A stretch of 64,000 nt of DNA from Geobacillus kaustophilus (lineage in GTDB: Bacteria; Bacillota; Bacilli; Bacillales; Anoxybacillaceae): the NCBI RefSeq assembly GCF_000948285.1, contig NZ_JYBP01000003.1, positions 3,100,001 through 3,164,000 on the forward strand, written 5' to 3'. Under the pieces are notes generated by a model, which did no database searches, was not told the origin of the DNA, and saw only the letters and a program-made list of their open reading frames with translations. Position 1 is the stretch's first letter, and each line of letters opens with the position of its first letter. The position numbers and the translations under genes are program-made. Of this stretch, positions 1-9,172 are shown in pieces.

Positions 1-1
1 A

Positions 2-1459
2 GTGATGATCGTTGACCCGTTCACCGGCCGGGTGATGGAAGGACGCTCGTTCAGCGACGGCCTGCACCAAGCCATTGAAGCGAAAGAAGGCGTGGAAATC
101 ACCGAAGAAAACGACATCCAAGCGACGATTACAATCCAAAACTATTTTCGCATGTATGAGAAGTTAGCCGGGATGACGGGAAGCGCCACGCCGTCGAAAG
201 AAGAATTTTGGCAAACGTACCGGCTGCGCGTCATTACGATTCCGACGAACCGCCCGTCCCGCCGCATTGACTGGGACGACCTCGTCTATGACACATACGA
301 GGCAAAAGTGAAAAAAGTGATTGAGGAAGTCAAAAAAATGAACGCCATCGGCCGCCCCGTTCTCATCGGCACAACATCAATCGCCCAATCGGAACGGTTG
401 TCGGAAGAGCTTTCGAAAGCGGGCATTCCCCACCATCTGCTCAACGCCAAAACAGAGGAAGAAGAAGCGCGCATCATCGCGACCGCCGGGCAAAAAGGGC
501 AAGTGATGATCGCCACCAATATGGCCGGGCGCGGGACCGACATTTTGCTTGGGGAAGGCGTCAAGGAACTTGGCGGGCTGCACATCATCGGCACAGAGCG
601 CCATGAAAGCCATCGCATCGATATGCAGCTGCGCGGCCGGGCGGGACGCCAAGGGGATCCTGGGTCTTCCCAGTTTATCATTTCGCTCGACGACGATTTA
701 TTCCGTTTGTATGATCAAGACGAATTGAAAAAATGGCGAAGCAAAGTCGAGACGGATGAAACCGGGCGCATCGTGTCGCCTGACCCGATCAAGTTCGTCC
801 AAAAGGTGCAAAAGACGATCGAAAACGCCCATTATTCAGCGCGGCTGCATTTATTGAAACTGGACACGGTCATCGACCAGCAAAGCAAAGTCATCTACCA
901 TATGCGCGACCGCGTTCTGGCGCTAAAGCATGAAGACGTGCTGTCCGAGCTCCTTCAGCACATCCAGCGCCATATGACGCAAACGATCGACCGTTATTGT
1001 CCGGAGGACATCTTTTTTGAAGAGTGGAACATCGAAGGGCTGCACAACGAGCTGGGCCGTGCATTCTTCCAGTTTACCTATCCGCTCGATGATCTTCGCC
1101 ATAAGCAAAAAGAAGAAATCGCCCAGCTCGTTGCGGACGAATACGAATCGCTCAAAGCGGCGCTCGCCGACCTTCCGTGCGACGAAGAGCAAACGATGCG
1201 GCTTAGGCATTTGATGGTCGAAACGATTGACGCCCATTGGATTCGCCACTTAAATCAACTGAATTTATTAAAAGAAGGGATTCATTTGCGCAGCTACGGG
1301 CAAGAGGATCCGTACCGCGCCTTTGAAATGGACGCCTACCGCGAATTTGTCGCGCTGCAACAAGCGATCGACGCCGACATTTGCACAACAGCGATGAACT
1401 ATTTGAAAAGCCAGTTTGTCATCGATGACGAAGCGGCCGCCGCGGCGAACGAAACGTAA
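2..1459 (+). CDS. secA2: Accessory Sec translocase ATPase SecA2 (5'-truncated by window edge)
   Basis: Motor ATPase that drives a subset of exported proteins through SecYEG. The visible 485 residues are the C-terminal part of a SecA: the [12 protein letters not shown] stretch, the second helicase-like nucleotide-binding domain with NMAGRGTDI and [13 protein letters not shown], then the helical scaffold and wing. The protein ends in an Ala-rich tail and lacks the Cys-rich zinc-binding C-terminus of housekeeping SecA, as is usual for SecA2. slaP follows 38 bp downstream on the same strand. In Bacillus anthracis this pair is known to export S-layer proteins, so the assignment as SecA2 rests on both tail and neighbour. 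The 5' end lies outside the window. Confidence 0.93.
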   Translation: MMIVDPFTGRVMEGRSFSDGLHQAIEAKEGVEITEENDIQATITIQNYFRMYEKLAGMTGSATPSKEEFWQTYRLRVITIPTNRPSRRIDWDDLVYDTYEAKVKKVIEEVKKMNAIGRPVLIGTTSIAQSERLSEELSKAGIPHHLLNAKTEEEEARIIATAGQKGQVMIATNMAGRGTDILLGEGVKELGGLHIIGTERHESHRIDMQLRGRAGRQGDPGSSQFIISLDDDLFRLYDQDELKKWRSKVETDETGRIVSPDPIKFVQKVQKTIENAHYSARLHLLKLDTVIDQQSKVIYHMRDRVLALKHEDVLSELLQHIQRHMTQTIDRYCPEDIFFEEWNIEGLHNELGRAFFQFTYPLDDLRHKQKEEIAQLVADEYESLKAALADLPCDEEQTMRLRHLMVETIDAHWIRHLNQLNLLKEGIHLRSYGQEDPYRAFEMDAYREFVALQQAIDADICTTAMNYLKSQFVIDDEAAAAANET

Positions 1460-1497
1460 CCACGGCGCAACATGCCGCCCCGTAAAGGAGGTTCTCC

Positions 1498-2400
1498 ATG
1501 ATTTTCCGACGAAAACAACGCACAGAGCTAGAGGCCAAGCCGCCGGCGCTACACGCTGAACAGCCGAAACAGCCGGAGGCCGGGACGAAGACGACGCTGT
1601 CGTTCCATCCAGACTGGCAGCTGTCTCCGGAAGAAACGTACGTCTATCGCTTTTACCACGAACAGCTGCCGCCGCTTCAGCCAAACCAAATTTCCATTTC
1701 CGGCATCAAGCTGATCGAATACAACGATGGATTTGTCGCTGTCGCCATATTGCGAAACACGCTGCCGAAGCCGGTCCGCTTTGAACGCGTTCGCCTGTTG
1801 CTGCTTGGCGAGGATGGCACAGCCATTGCCCGCAAGGAGTTTGATATGAGTTCTTTTGGTGAACTGCCGCCGATGACGGCCCGCCCGTGGCGGTTCTTGT
1901 TCGCCGCCGAGGACAAGCTCGTCGACCAGCTACCGACAGAAAACTGGAAGATCGCCTTTGAACTGAAGCCGGCGCACCGTCTTGATCTAGAAAAAAGCTG
2001 GGAGCAGGCGCTCTCGGCCGAGCAGCGCCAACAGCTGCAAACCCTCGTCGACTCGGTTCCGCCTCCCGCTCCTGGCGAGGTGAACTTCATGGGCATTGAA
2101 GCGAAACAGCTGCCTTCCGGTGAACTGGGCGTCACGTTGCTCATTCGCAACGGCAGCGACAAACACATCCATTTTGAGCAAATCCCGCTTGAAGTGTGGG
2201 ATCATACTGGCGACATGGTCGCCCGCGGATTATTTCCCTGCCATCTGGAAGTGAAAGCCCACACCAGCAAACCATGGACGTTCCTCTTTCCACCGGAATT
2301 GCTGCACAAAGCAGAACCGGATTGGACGTCCTGGAAGGTGACGATCCCATCCTCCCCGGCACAGAGCGAAAAGCAAGAAACGCCGTCAAGCGACGAGTAA
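1498..2400 (+). CDS. slaP: Accessory Sec system S-layer assembly protein SlaP
   Basis: Cytosolic partner of SecA2 needed for S-layer protein export in B. anthracis. The 300-residue product has no signal peptide or membrane segment. It contains two copies of a beta-rich SLAP repeat, roughly residues 35-155 and 190-285, each with a hydrophobic-strand pattern followed by a PWRFLF or PWTFLF motif. A strong AAAGGAGG site lies 7-8 bp before the ATG, 38 bp after the secA2 stop, so the two genes form an operon. A bidirectional-looking hairpin follows immediately. The tail beyond residue 290 is low complexity. Function is inferred from family and context. Confidence 0.9.
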   Translation: MIFRRKQRTELEAKPPALHAEQPKQPEAGTKTTLSFHPDWQLSPEETYVYRFYHEQLPPLQPNQISISGIKLIEYNDGFVAVAILRNTLPKPVRFERVRLLLLGEDGTAIARKEFDMSSFGELPPMTARPWRFLFAAEDKLVDQLPTENWKIAFELKPAHRLDLEKSWEQALSAEQRQQLQTLVDSVPPPAPGEVNFMGIEAKQLPSGELGVTLLIRNGSDKHIHFEQIPLEVWDHTGDMVARGLFPCHLEVKAHTSKPWTFLFPPELLHKAEPDWTSWKVTIPSSPAQSEKQETPSSDE

Positions 2401-2406
2401 CCTACA

Positions 2407-2453
2407 AAAAGCTGGCCCCCATGGTCGCCAAACGACCGATGGAGGCCAGCTTT
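2407..2453 (+). terminator. Rho-independent terminator after secA2-slaP
   Basis: Arms AAAAGCTGGCC and GGCCAGCTTT enclose an inner imperfect stem (CCATGGTCG with CGACCGATGG), followed by TTTCTTT. It begins 6 bp after the slaP stop. Confidence 0.85.
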
Positions 2454-2573
2454 CTTTGCATCGTTCCGTTCAAAACGGCCGCGCTCCCGCTGCCGGCCGA
2501 GCCTTAGGCGAAGCAGCCGAACTTTGCACCATCAAGAGCAGACGGCTATCCAACACATCTCGACGGGAAGGCC

Positions 2574-3986
2574 TTATTTCGTAGAAGCAGCGGTTTGAAT
2601 CTCCATGTAAGCACCTTTTTTCATCGCCACGCCGTCTTTGCTTTTTAACAACGGCGGAATGACCAATAAATAGCTCTGCCCTTTGGCCAGCTTCGCTGCC
2701 GGTTTGATCACCAGCTCCGTCCCCCGGCGGATTTGCGCCGTCACCGCTACTTCCTGTCCGCCTAATTGATACAATTTCACTCCGCTTACTGCGGTATTGG
2801 CGAGCGGACGAGAGAAGCGGACGACAAACGTCTTATCGACCGGCGCATTGCGCAGTTTGCCGAGCGACTGATACCCTTTCAGCTGACCAATAAGGAAATC
2901 GCGGTGAGCGGCGTACAGCTCTTTACCGACAACCGTCGGCACATCCGGCTTCACCCCAACGTTATGAATCGGCGTCCCTTTTGGCGAGAAAAAGTGGGCG
3001 ACGGTCAACTTCAACATGCTGCCGTCTGACAGCTCAAACATTTCCTGCATCGACCCTTTGCCAAACGTCCGCTGTCCATACAAAACGGCCGCCTTTTGCT
3101 CCTTCACTGCCGCCGCCAGCATTTCCGACGCGCTAGCGCTCGACGCGTTGACAAGCAGCCGGATCGGTCCTGCCATTTGCACCGGCTGTTTGACAGCCGC
3201 GTACACTTCCGGCCGATTCGAACGGTCGCGCAGCTGAAACGCCTGTTTCACATTCGGGAAAAAGCCGGCGATTTGCTGAGCGGTTTCGACATATCCTCCC
3301 GGATTGTCGCGGAGGTCAAAAATCCAACCTTTCACTCCGCTTAACGAGCGGATGGCGCGTTCAATGTCAGCGACCGCTGTTTCGTCAAAACTGTACAGCT
3401 GAATGTAGCCGACATTCCCCGCCAATCGCTTAAACTCGACGTTCGGCCAGTCGATTTTTTCCCGCTTGATGGTGACGCTGACGATTTCCTCAGTCGACGG
3501 CCGCCAAATGGTTACTGCCACCGTCGTTCCTTCTTCCCCTGCAATCAAACTCAATACTTTTTCCATTGTCTCATTCGTTACCGGCTTCCCGTCAACAGCC
3601 TGAATCACATCGCCCACCTGCAGTCCGGCGCGGGCGGCTGGCCCATTGTCCAAGACAGACATGATGTGGACGCCGTCCTCATCTTCCTTAACCATCACAC
3701 CGATGCCGACAGACTCCATATTGATCGATTCCAAAAACTCTTTATACTCTTCCGCCGTCATATAAGTCGAATACGGATCAAGCTGCTTGACGATCTCCTG
3801 CGGGGTGCTCGCTTTCAGTACGCTTTCATTCACCGGATCGACGTAATATTGCCGAACAAGCTCCCGCACCTCTTCAAGCACCTTCGTTGACGCCGGAGCC
3901 GTCGCCGCCTCCGCCGGCGGACTCCAAACCGAAAATGAAGCCGCAAGCAACATAAGAGCCGCCGCCCATCGCTGAATCACGTTCAT
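2574..3986 (-). CDS. Secreted S41-family (CtpA-like) serine protease with PDZ and C-terminal Ig-like domain
   Basis: Predicted carboxyl-terminal processing protease acting outside the cell. From the chosen ATG (AGGAG site 8-10 bp upstream) the protein is about 470 residues: a signal peptide ending near PAEAAT, a PDZ domain at about 85-160, then the S41 catalytic core with the serine in NASSASASE and the lysine in GQRTFGKGSMQ. The last about 85 residues (from VDKTFVVRFSRPLA) resemble the Ig-like domain of the S-layer protein SbsA, which is unusual for a CtpA. A longer upstream in-frame start would not encode a leader. It lies 32 bp downstream of the SbsC-like gene and probably shares its mRNA. 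Surface processing of SecA2/SlaP cargo is an inference. Confidence 0.85.
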   Translation of the reverse strand: MNVIQRWAAALMLLAASFSVWSPPAEAATAPASTKVLEEVRELVRQYYVDPVNESVLKASTPQEIVKQLDPYSTYMTAEEYKEFLESINMESVGIGVMVKEDEDGVHIMSVLDNGPAARAGLQVGDVIQAVDGKPVTNETMEKVLSLIAGEEGTTVAVTIWRPSTEEIVSVTIKREKIDWPNVEFKRLAGNVGYIQLYSFDETAVADIERAIRSLSGVKGWIFDLRDNPGGYVETAQQIAGFFPNVKQAFQLRDRSNRPEVYAAVKQPVQMAGPIRLLVNASSASASEMLAAAVKEQKAAVLYGQRTFGKGSMQEMFELSDGSMLKLTVAHFFSPKGTPIHNVGVKPDVPTVVGKELYAAHRDFLIGQLKGYQSLGKLRNAPVDKTFVVRFSRPLANTAVSGVKLYQLGGQEVAVTAQIRRGTELVIKPAAKLAKGQSYLLVIPPLLKSKDGVAMKKGAYMEIQTAASTK

Positions 3987-4017
3987 ATTTGTCTCTCCTC
4001 TCCCGACATGCACCGGT

Positions 4018-4758
4018 TTATTCTATATCGACATCTAAGACAACCGGGGCTTTAAAATCGTCGATATACACCGCCAACTGCTTGCGCGTCGCCGCATCCG
4101 CCACTTTTGGCAGCCACCGGTCGCAAAGCGACAGCAACCGTTCCGCCCGCCCGATATCCCCTTCATCGTACGCGTCAAGCAGCTTGTCCATCGCGATCAT
4201 GATGTTGATCGGATCATACGCGCGCTGTTGCACCGAAAGCGCCGGGCGTTGAAACCATCCTTCCATCTTTTCGCGCAGCGCTGCTCCCGGAACGCGGCCG
4301 ATGAGAATCGCTGTTTTGCGGATTTGGTATTGCAACGGGGCATAAGAATCGTACACGACGTCCACATCCCCCGTCCGCAACGCCCGGTCGACGTTGGCCG
4401 TCAAGGCGCGCAGCCGCTCGCCGCTCTCTACGGCGCTGATATAAGCGGAAGCTTTTTTGATCGTCTGCTCTCCGGCGGCCAACCGTTTTTCCAGCTGCGC
4501 CCTTGCCGTTTGATGGCGCACGCGCGCCACTTCTTTTTTCGCCGCCTCATAATCATTTTTGACTTGATTCAAGAGACGGTACGGCTTGGACCATTGATCC
4601 GCTTTCATCGCCCGCTCAAGCTGGGCTGCGTGCTGCTCAAGCCGCTCCACATTCGGGAATGGGGCCGCTTCCGCCTGAACGGCCAACAGCGAAAACGATA
4701 AACAAAACACCGCCAGCCATCCGATGATTGAAAATGCTTTTCTCCGTTTTCTCCTCAC
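4018..4758 (-). CDS. Secreted helical protein resembling the wall-binding N-terminal domain of S-layer protein SbsC
   Basis: 246 residues with a GTG start (AGGTGA site upstream) and a signal peptide ending at AEAAPF. The rest is all-helical and charged. The segment around residues 120-215 (LQYQIRKTAILIGRVPG and DEGDIGRAERLLS) lines up by eye with the SbsC region that binds secondary cell wall polymer: SYELKTRTVILDRVYG, then AVKAGNLDKAKAAL. Here the domain stands alone instead of heading a large S-layer protein. Its gene leads a two-gene operon with the S41 protease, so it may tether or present that protease. The similarity is recalled, not computed. Confidence 0.7.
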   Translation of the reverse strand: MRRKRRKAFSIIGWLAVFCLSFSLLAVQAEAAPFPNVERLEQHAAQLERAMKADQWSKPYRLLNQVKNDYEAAKKEVARVRHQTARAQLEKRLAAGEQTIKKASAYISAVESGERLRALTANVDRALRTGDVDVVYDSYAPLQYQIRKTAILIGRVPGAALREKMEGWFQRPALSVQQRAYDPINIMIAMDKLLDAYDEGDIGRAERLLSLCDRWLPKVADAATRKQLAVYIDDFKAPVVLDVDIE

Positions 4759-4874
4759 ACTTTCACCTGCTATCTATGAAAATATCAAATATGTATTTCA
4801 ATTTTACTGGAAAAGAAACAAAATGAAAATATGCTCTGAAAAAAATCGAACTGAAACCCTTCAAGGAATAAAAT

Positions 4875-4919
4875 AAGGCCGACTCTTCAGCCACCTTTTT
4901 GACTGTCAGAGTCAGCCTT
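4875..4919 (-). terminator. Terminator of the 133-residue hypothetical gene
   Basis: Arms AAGGCCGACTCT and AGAGTCAGCCTT (one mismatch) with a U-rich tail on the minus strand, 2 bp after the stop at 4922. Confidence 0.8.
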
Positions 4920-4921
4920 GA

Positions 4922-5323
4922 TCAACTAAAGTCCGGCCAATGGGTTTGCTGCTTGTCCCCGTCAATTTTGCTTAGCGTCCGGTAACGAAACGGAACGACT
5001 TCCTGTTCCGGTTTGCCAAGAAACTCTTTTGCCCATTCAAACGGAATCAAATCGAACTGCTCTTTATTTTCTGCAATGAAATAGACGCCGACCACTTTTC
5101 CTTTTTCGTTAAGATCAATCGTCAAAAAAGCCGGATAGTACGTGCCGTCTTGCGCCCGCAGCACCGCCTTGGCCGTCACCCGGCCGCCCCCTTCGTCTTC
5201 CACATCCGGATTGGCGATTCGCTCCAACACTTTGATCGCCCATCCTTGTTTTTTATATCCTCCAACCAGCTTCGGAGGATGTTTCCGAAACTGCTCCAAC
5301 AACGTTTGCTCGTCCATCGTCAA
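4922..5323 (-). CDS. Conserved hypothetical protein, 133 residues
   Basis: Not recognised. The product is soluble and mixed alpha/beta, with no signal peptide or membrane segment. It starts with a short helix (DEQTLLEQF), then KKQGWAIKV and a strand pattern YPAFLTIDL / VVGVYFIAE that suggests a small cystatin- or NTF2-like fold. TTG is chosen as start because GGGAGG lies 7 bp upstream; an ATG two codons in is the alternative. It is monocistronic, with its own terminator and an AT-rich promoter region near 5360 (TATAAAACG on the minus strand). Confidence 0.6.
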   Translation of the reverse strand: MTMDEQTLLEQFRKHPPKLVGGYKKQGWAIKVLERIANPDVEDEGGGRVTAKAVLRAQDGTYYPAFLTIDLNEKGKVVGVYFIAENKEQFDLIPFEWAKEFLGKPEQEVVPFRYRTLSKIDGDKQQTHWPDFS

Positions 5324-5396
5324 GCTTTTGCCTCCCTTGCGGTTTGCCTATCCACTCGTTTTATAATATATACAATACTTTTCAGAGAAATGCAAA

Positions 5397-5516
5397 TGCC
5401 TAGAAGGACGGCGAAAAACTAGAAGCTTCTTCGAAATTGTTGCTCTTGGGTCAAAAGAAAAGCAGCATGCAAGGACTTTCTCGATTATCGATAAGCAATC
5501 ACCATCCTTCTAGGCA
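5397..5516. repeat. Short element with 15-bp terminal inverted repeats
   Basis: TGCCTAGAAGGACGG at 5397-5411 and CCATCCTTCTAGGCA at 5502-5516 are inverted repeats with one mismatch about 90 bp apart. They sit just downstream of the glycosidase stop. I see no convincing target duplication. It could be a small MITE or a long-range RNA stem. Confidence 0.45.
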
Positions 5517-5535
5517 AGCAGGGAAGGCGAATGCA

Positions 5536-7494
5536 TCAACGGAAGATGGCGCGAAGGTCGTCGATGTAAATCGCCCCGGCGTTTTTCCGCCCCGCTTCCG
5601 TTTCCATATAGCGCACCGACACCTCCAGCATGAGCGGCAGTGCGACATCGTCAGGCACAGCGGCGCTCACATATTTCCAACCGGTCCAATCGACATGGCG
5701 GGCAAAATCGATCCAGATGCGGCGCCCGCTTCCATCCCGCAGCTGGGCGCGAAGCCAATGGCCGCTTCCGTCGCCGTACACCCACATACCGATCGTTTGC
5801 GGCCGCTTCGAAATCCAAATCGCTTCCTCCCGACTAGCGTAGACGCCGGATGTCCCTGGCATCCCGCGGAAATCGTATGAAATTTTCAGCGCCTGCTTTC
5901 CTTCTCTCACCTTCTCCATCGTCCGCTCGACCGCCGCAGACACATAGTTGACACCCGATGCATTCCACTTTGACTCCGTTTCAAAGTCGTCAAGCACTTC
6001 TTCGCTTTCCCCGTTCTCTTGCGTCTCTTTGTACACAACAAGAAGGGCATTCGAAACCGGACGCGCAAATCCATCAGACGGTTTGTTTTCGACTTTGAGC
6101 TGCCCGTTCGGCTGGCGGACGACAAATGTCGAAGACCCCCCGCCATCGAGCGTCATCGCATCAACCGCGCCTAGTTCATTCATCAGCTTGGCCATCTCGT
6201 TCAATGTCATTCCTTGGCTATGCGCAGGTTGACGGCCATCGACAACGACGAGCATGACGTTTCCGTTCTTGTCAATGCCGACCGCTGTGCGGGGATGCGC
6301 TCCGGCAATGGCGAACGACTGCACTTGCCCATTCGCCACCAACCGATAGCGGCCGCCAATCGCTTCTTTCACCCCGCTCCATTCGGGCTGGTCATACTGA
6401 AGAGAAATTTCCACTGCATCCCCTTCTTTCGCCTGCCGCAAATAGTCGCTCGCCCGGCCATGGCCCGACAACACGAGTTCTCCGGGTTGAAGCGATTCAT
6501 TGCCTTGACCAACCACCACTTTCTTCACCGTTCCGGTGACCGTTCCATTCCCGTTCAGCACCCCCTGCACATTCGTCAGCACGACTTCCATCCCAAGGGC
6601 ATTCGTTTTGGTGGAAGCGGCGAAATACGGGGTGTACAAAATCAACTGGTGGGCGCGCCGCGGCTTGTTGATGCCATCGACGGGGTATGCGTTTCCTTGT
6701 CCAATTCGAACGTGAATTTGGACATCTGGGTTTCCGATCATCGGCTTCCCATCAGCGCTGATCCCAAAAATCGTCCGTTCCACCGCCGGCGTCGTATTCG
6801 TCATCACGATTTCCCCGCGATGCACCATCAAATCGGTCGGTGAACCATGCTCTTTGAAATAATCGCCGTTCACCGCCGCCAGCACCGTCCCGTCGCGGCC
6901 GTCGTACCGCTCTGCCTGCTCAAGCACCGGCTCGATGCCAAGCACTTGATCATTGGACAGCGCCGTCTCAATGGCCAGCTTCTCATTGGACGTGTCAATG
7001 TCAAGCTTGTACACGTGCTGCTTGCCGCGTGTTCCCACAATTTCCATCTCTTCTTTTTCCACCCCAGGCGCCACGCGCGTCGACGACTCCTTCACCACTG
7101 TGCCGACCGCCAGCTGCTTCGCTCCGTACCGACCCGGATTGACAAGCTTCAACTTCTCTTTGGAGGGCGTTTTGTACAAAACGTACCCTTTCATGTTCGT
7201 GACGTAATACCCGCCGCCGACCCCGTATTGTCCCCCGAACGCTTCATCATACGAATACACCCGGTACTGTTCTCCAGGCTGCAGCACGCGGACAAACGTC
7301 AGCGCCCCGTTTTCCCGTTTCCATAGATTAATAGGTTTCACGATCTCCAGTTTTCCAATTTGCCCCTGCACAAGGCGCATGCCTTCCCAGTAGACAACGT
7401 TCGCCCCGGCGTCCGCTCCGGTTGCTTGCAACGCCGTCCATGTAGCCAACACAGCCCCGACCCCGATGCGGATGATGTTCTTCGTTCTTCCCAC
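5536..7494 (-). CDS. Secreted phosphodiester glycosidase (NAGPA-type) with N-terminal GQIG/YETPSK module
   Basis: 652 residues with a GTG start (GAGAGGAA upstream) and a signal peptide ending near TGADAG. Residues about 32-120 carry the island's shared module (YWEGMRLVQGQIGKLEI, YRVYSYDEAFGGQYGVGGG, YKTPSKEKLKLV). The catalytic domain follows (about 150-500), with NAGPA-family landmarks GDYFKEHGSPTDLMVHRG, HPRTAVGID and MTLDGGGSSTF. Homologues cleave phosphodiester-linked sugars or act in exopolysaccharide and teichoic-acid metabolism. The last about 150 residues form a beta-sandwich carbohydrate-binding-like domain (LDDFETESKW to YIDDLRAIF). Likely role is remodelling of surface polymers; the substrate is unknown. 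Confidence 0.85.
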   Translation of the reverse strand: MGRTKNIIRIGVGAVLATWTALQATGADAGANVVYWEGMRLVQGQIGKLEIVKPINLWKRENGALTFVRVLQPGEQYRVYSYDEAFGGQYGVGGGYYVTNMKGYVLYKTPSKEKLKLVNPGRYGAKQLAVGTVVKESSTRVAPGVEKEEMEIVGTRGKQHVYKLDIDTSNEKLAIETALSNDQVLGIEPVLEQAERYDGRDGTVLAAVNGDYFKEHGSPTDLMVHRGEIVMTNTTPAVERTIFGISADGKPMIGNPDVQIHVRIGQGNAYPVDGINKPRRAHQLILYTPYFAASTKTNALGMEVVLTNVQGVLNGNGTVTGTVKKVVVGQGNESLQPGELVLSGHGRASDYLRQAKEGDAVEISLQYDQPEWSGVKEAIGGRYRLVANGQVQSFAIAGAHPRTAVGIDKNGNVMLVVVDGRQPAHSQGMTLNEMAKLMNELGAVDAMTLDGGGSSTFVVRQPNGQLKVENKPSDGFARPVSNALLVVYKETQENGESEEVLDDFETESKWNASGVNYVSAAVERTMEKVREGKQALKISYDFRGMPGTSGVYASREEAIWISKRPQTIGMWVYGDGSGHWLRAQLRDGSGRRIWIDFARHVDWTGWKYVSAAVPDDVALPLMLEVSVRYMETEAGRKNAGAIYIDDLRAIFR

Positions 7495-7596
7495 TGGTCT
7501 TCTTTTCCTCTCTTTCTATCATTGTTGTTACAATCGATTCTATTATACGAAAAACTTCTACAAAAAGGGCATTATTTTCCATTTATTCTGCAAAAA

Positions 7597-7732
7597 GGCT
7601 CTTCACCAAAAGTTGTACTTGATTTTTTCTGAACATACCCTATTTACGCTTGTGAGGGAAAATCAGCACGTTTTGCATATCTTTGTGCAGGAAACCGTAT
7701 TGCTTGTCAAGTACATGTTGTGGTGAAGAGCC
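7597..7732. mobile_element. 136-bp MITE with ISL3-type ends and 8-bp target duplication
   Basis: The ends begin GGCTCTTCACCA and are inverted over about 26 bp with a few mismatches. Identical 8-bp direct repeats TGCAAAAA flank the element (7589-7596 and 7733-7740). The terminal GGCTCTT and an 8-bp duplication are typical of the ISL3 family. The interior has no gene. It lies about 100 bp upstream of the glycosidase gene. Confidence 0.8.
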
Positions 7733-7788
7733 TGCAAAAAAACGCCCGGCGGCGCCGGAACGTTCTTGAAACATGAAAAACCGTGCCA

Positions 7789-9021
7789 TTACGGGGTGTA
7801 AAACTCTTGAGAGTAGTAGGGTTGATGAAAGGAATTGAACGCCACCCCGACGCCAAGGCGGGTAAAGTCCGGGTATAAAAGATTTTGCCGATGCCCAAGC
7901 GAGTGCATCCACGCTTCATGGACAAAAATCGCATCGTATTGTCCGTAGGCGATGTTCTCCCCCGCCACCCGATAAACGATGCCATGGCGCTTCAGGCGGT
8001 CAAACGGCGACAATCCTTGCAAGTTCGTATGAGAGAAGTAGTGATGGATCGCCATATCTTCGCTATGTTGACGGGCGGCCGCCGCTGCCTTCGCATCCCA
8101 CGCGAGCGCCGGAAGTCGGTGCAAGCGGCGCGCAGCATTCGCCAGATCAAAAATTTGATATTCATAGGCCGTGCGCAGCTCCTCTGTCGGCGTTCCATAA
8201 AATCCAGGTTTTTCATCTTCCAGTGCACGATTCACCACCAGCACGCCATCGACCCGATTGTTGTCATACCGGTCATAAAAGAACGTGACATAGCGGCCAT
8301 TGACAAGATACGTATCGTACTCATCATTTTGGATGCTGTAAAGGCCATCCTTTTTTTGAATCGCCGCAAGCGCCCGGCCGTAGCGCGCTTCCACCACCGT
8401 TTTCGCTGTTCCGATGCCCGTTCCTTTTTTCGTTTGGACGATCGGCTGGTTCGTGTAAATCGCCGCCACCCGATCGCGGTCGTAGCTCACCATCAAAAAG
8501 TTTTTGTAACCACCTTGATCATACGTCCCCCAATATAAGCCGTAGGCGTTTTTCGTCTTCCTCTTTGCCTTGCCGTATATCGCTTCAACCTTGACGCGCG
8601 GGTCGCCGATGGCCACCCCGTTCATCGTGACATCAGCCAGGTGAGCCCTCGCCCGCTGCACACATAAAGCAGCGGTCAACTTCTCTTTTGACGGCGTTTC
8701 ATAGCGGATGCGGGCATCGTTCTTGATCGCATATCCTCCGCCGACATCGAAATAGCCGCCGCGCAACGCATACACGCGGTACACCGCGCCGCGCGGCAAC
8801 ATCTTCACTGCTTTGTTCGACAACCATAGCTCTGTCGGCGCTATGACCGTCAGTCGGCCGATTTGCCCGGGCTTCAGCTCAGCGCCGTCCCACCACACTT
8901 TTTCCGTTCCGACAAGCTCCCCGCAATCCTCCGCCTTGACCATTGGTGAACTCGGCATCAAAAGCCATCCGGCCGCAGCCAACAGCATTCTGATTGCCAC
9001 CGCCTGCACCCATTTTCTCAC
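7789..9021 (-). CDS. Secreted CAP/SCP-domain protein with N-terminal GQIG/YETPSK module
   Basis: 410 residues, GTG start with AAAGGAG 9 bp upstream, signal peptide at the N-terminus. Residues about 38-115 hold the shared module (WWDGAELKPGQIGRLTV, YRVYALRGGYFDVGGGY, YETPSKEKL). A middle region with repeats of the VTMNGVAIGDPRVKVEAIYG type matches CAP-associated domains, as in B. subtilis YlbC. The C-terminal CAP domain (about 285-410) keeps HSEDMA, YFSHTN, GENIAYG and HEAWMHSLGHRQNLL. Bacterial CAP proteins are extracellular with poorly known activity. The C-terminus FYTP is complete and the gene looks intact. Confidence 0.88.
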   Translation of the reverse strand: MRKWVQAVAIRMLLAAAGWLLMPSSPMVKAEDCGELVGTEKVWWDGAELKPGQIGRLTVIAPTELWLSNKAVKMLPRGAVYRVYALRGGYFDVGGGYAIKNDARIRYETPSKEKLTAALCVQRARAHLADVTMNGVAIGDPRVKVEAIYGKAKRKTKNAYGLYWGTYDQGGYKNFLMVSYDRDRVAAIYTNQPIVQTKKGTGIGTAKTVVEARYGRALAAIQKKDGLYSIQNDEYDTYLVNGRYVTFFYDRYDNNRVDGVLVVNRALEDEKPGFYGTPTEELRTAYEYQIFDLANAARRLHRLPALAWDAKAAAAARQHSEDMAIHHYFSHTNLQGLSPFDRLKRHGIVYRVAGENIAYGQYDAIFVHEAWMHSLGHRQNLLYPDFTRLGVGVAFNSFHQPYYSQEFYTP

Positions 9022-9144
9022 TTCCGCCCGCTCCTTTCTTTGTCTCTTTTTCTTTCATCATAGATGTCTTTCCATCAAAAGAAAAGAGAAAAAAGGTATC
9101 CATTCAGCCCAATGCTAGCGAGATTTTTAGAATCCAGCACCCAT

Positions 9145-9172
9145 AGGGCATTTCCCGTATCGAAAATGCCCT
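9145..9172 (-). terminator. Hairpin at the 3' end of the IS66 transposase gene
   Basis: AGGGCATTT and AAATGCCCT form a 9-bp stem overlapping the transposase stop codon. No long T-run follows, so it may be an element-end structure instead of a terminator. Confidence 0.45.

Noticed and set aside
6214-7326. Long antisense frames (209 and 159 codons) in the glycosidase gene
   Set aside because: Mirror the NAGPA gene on the other strand with no recognisable content.
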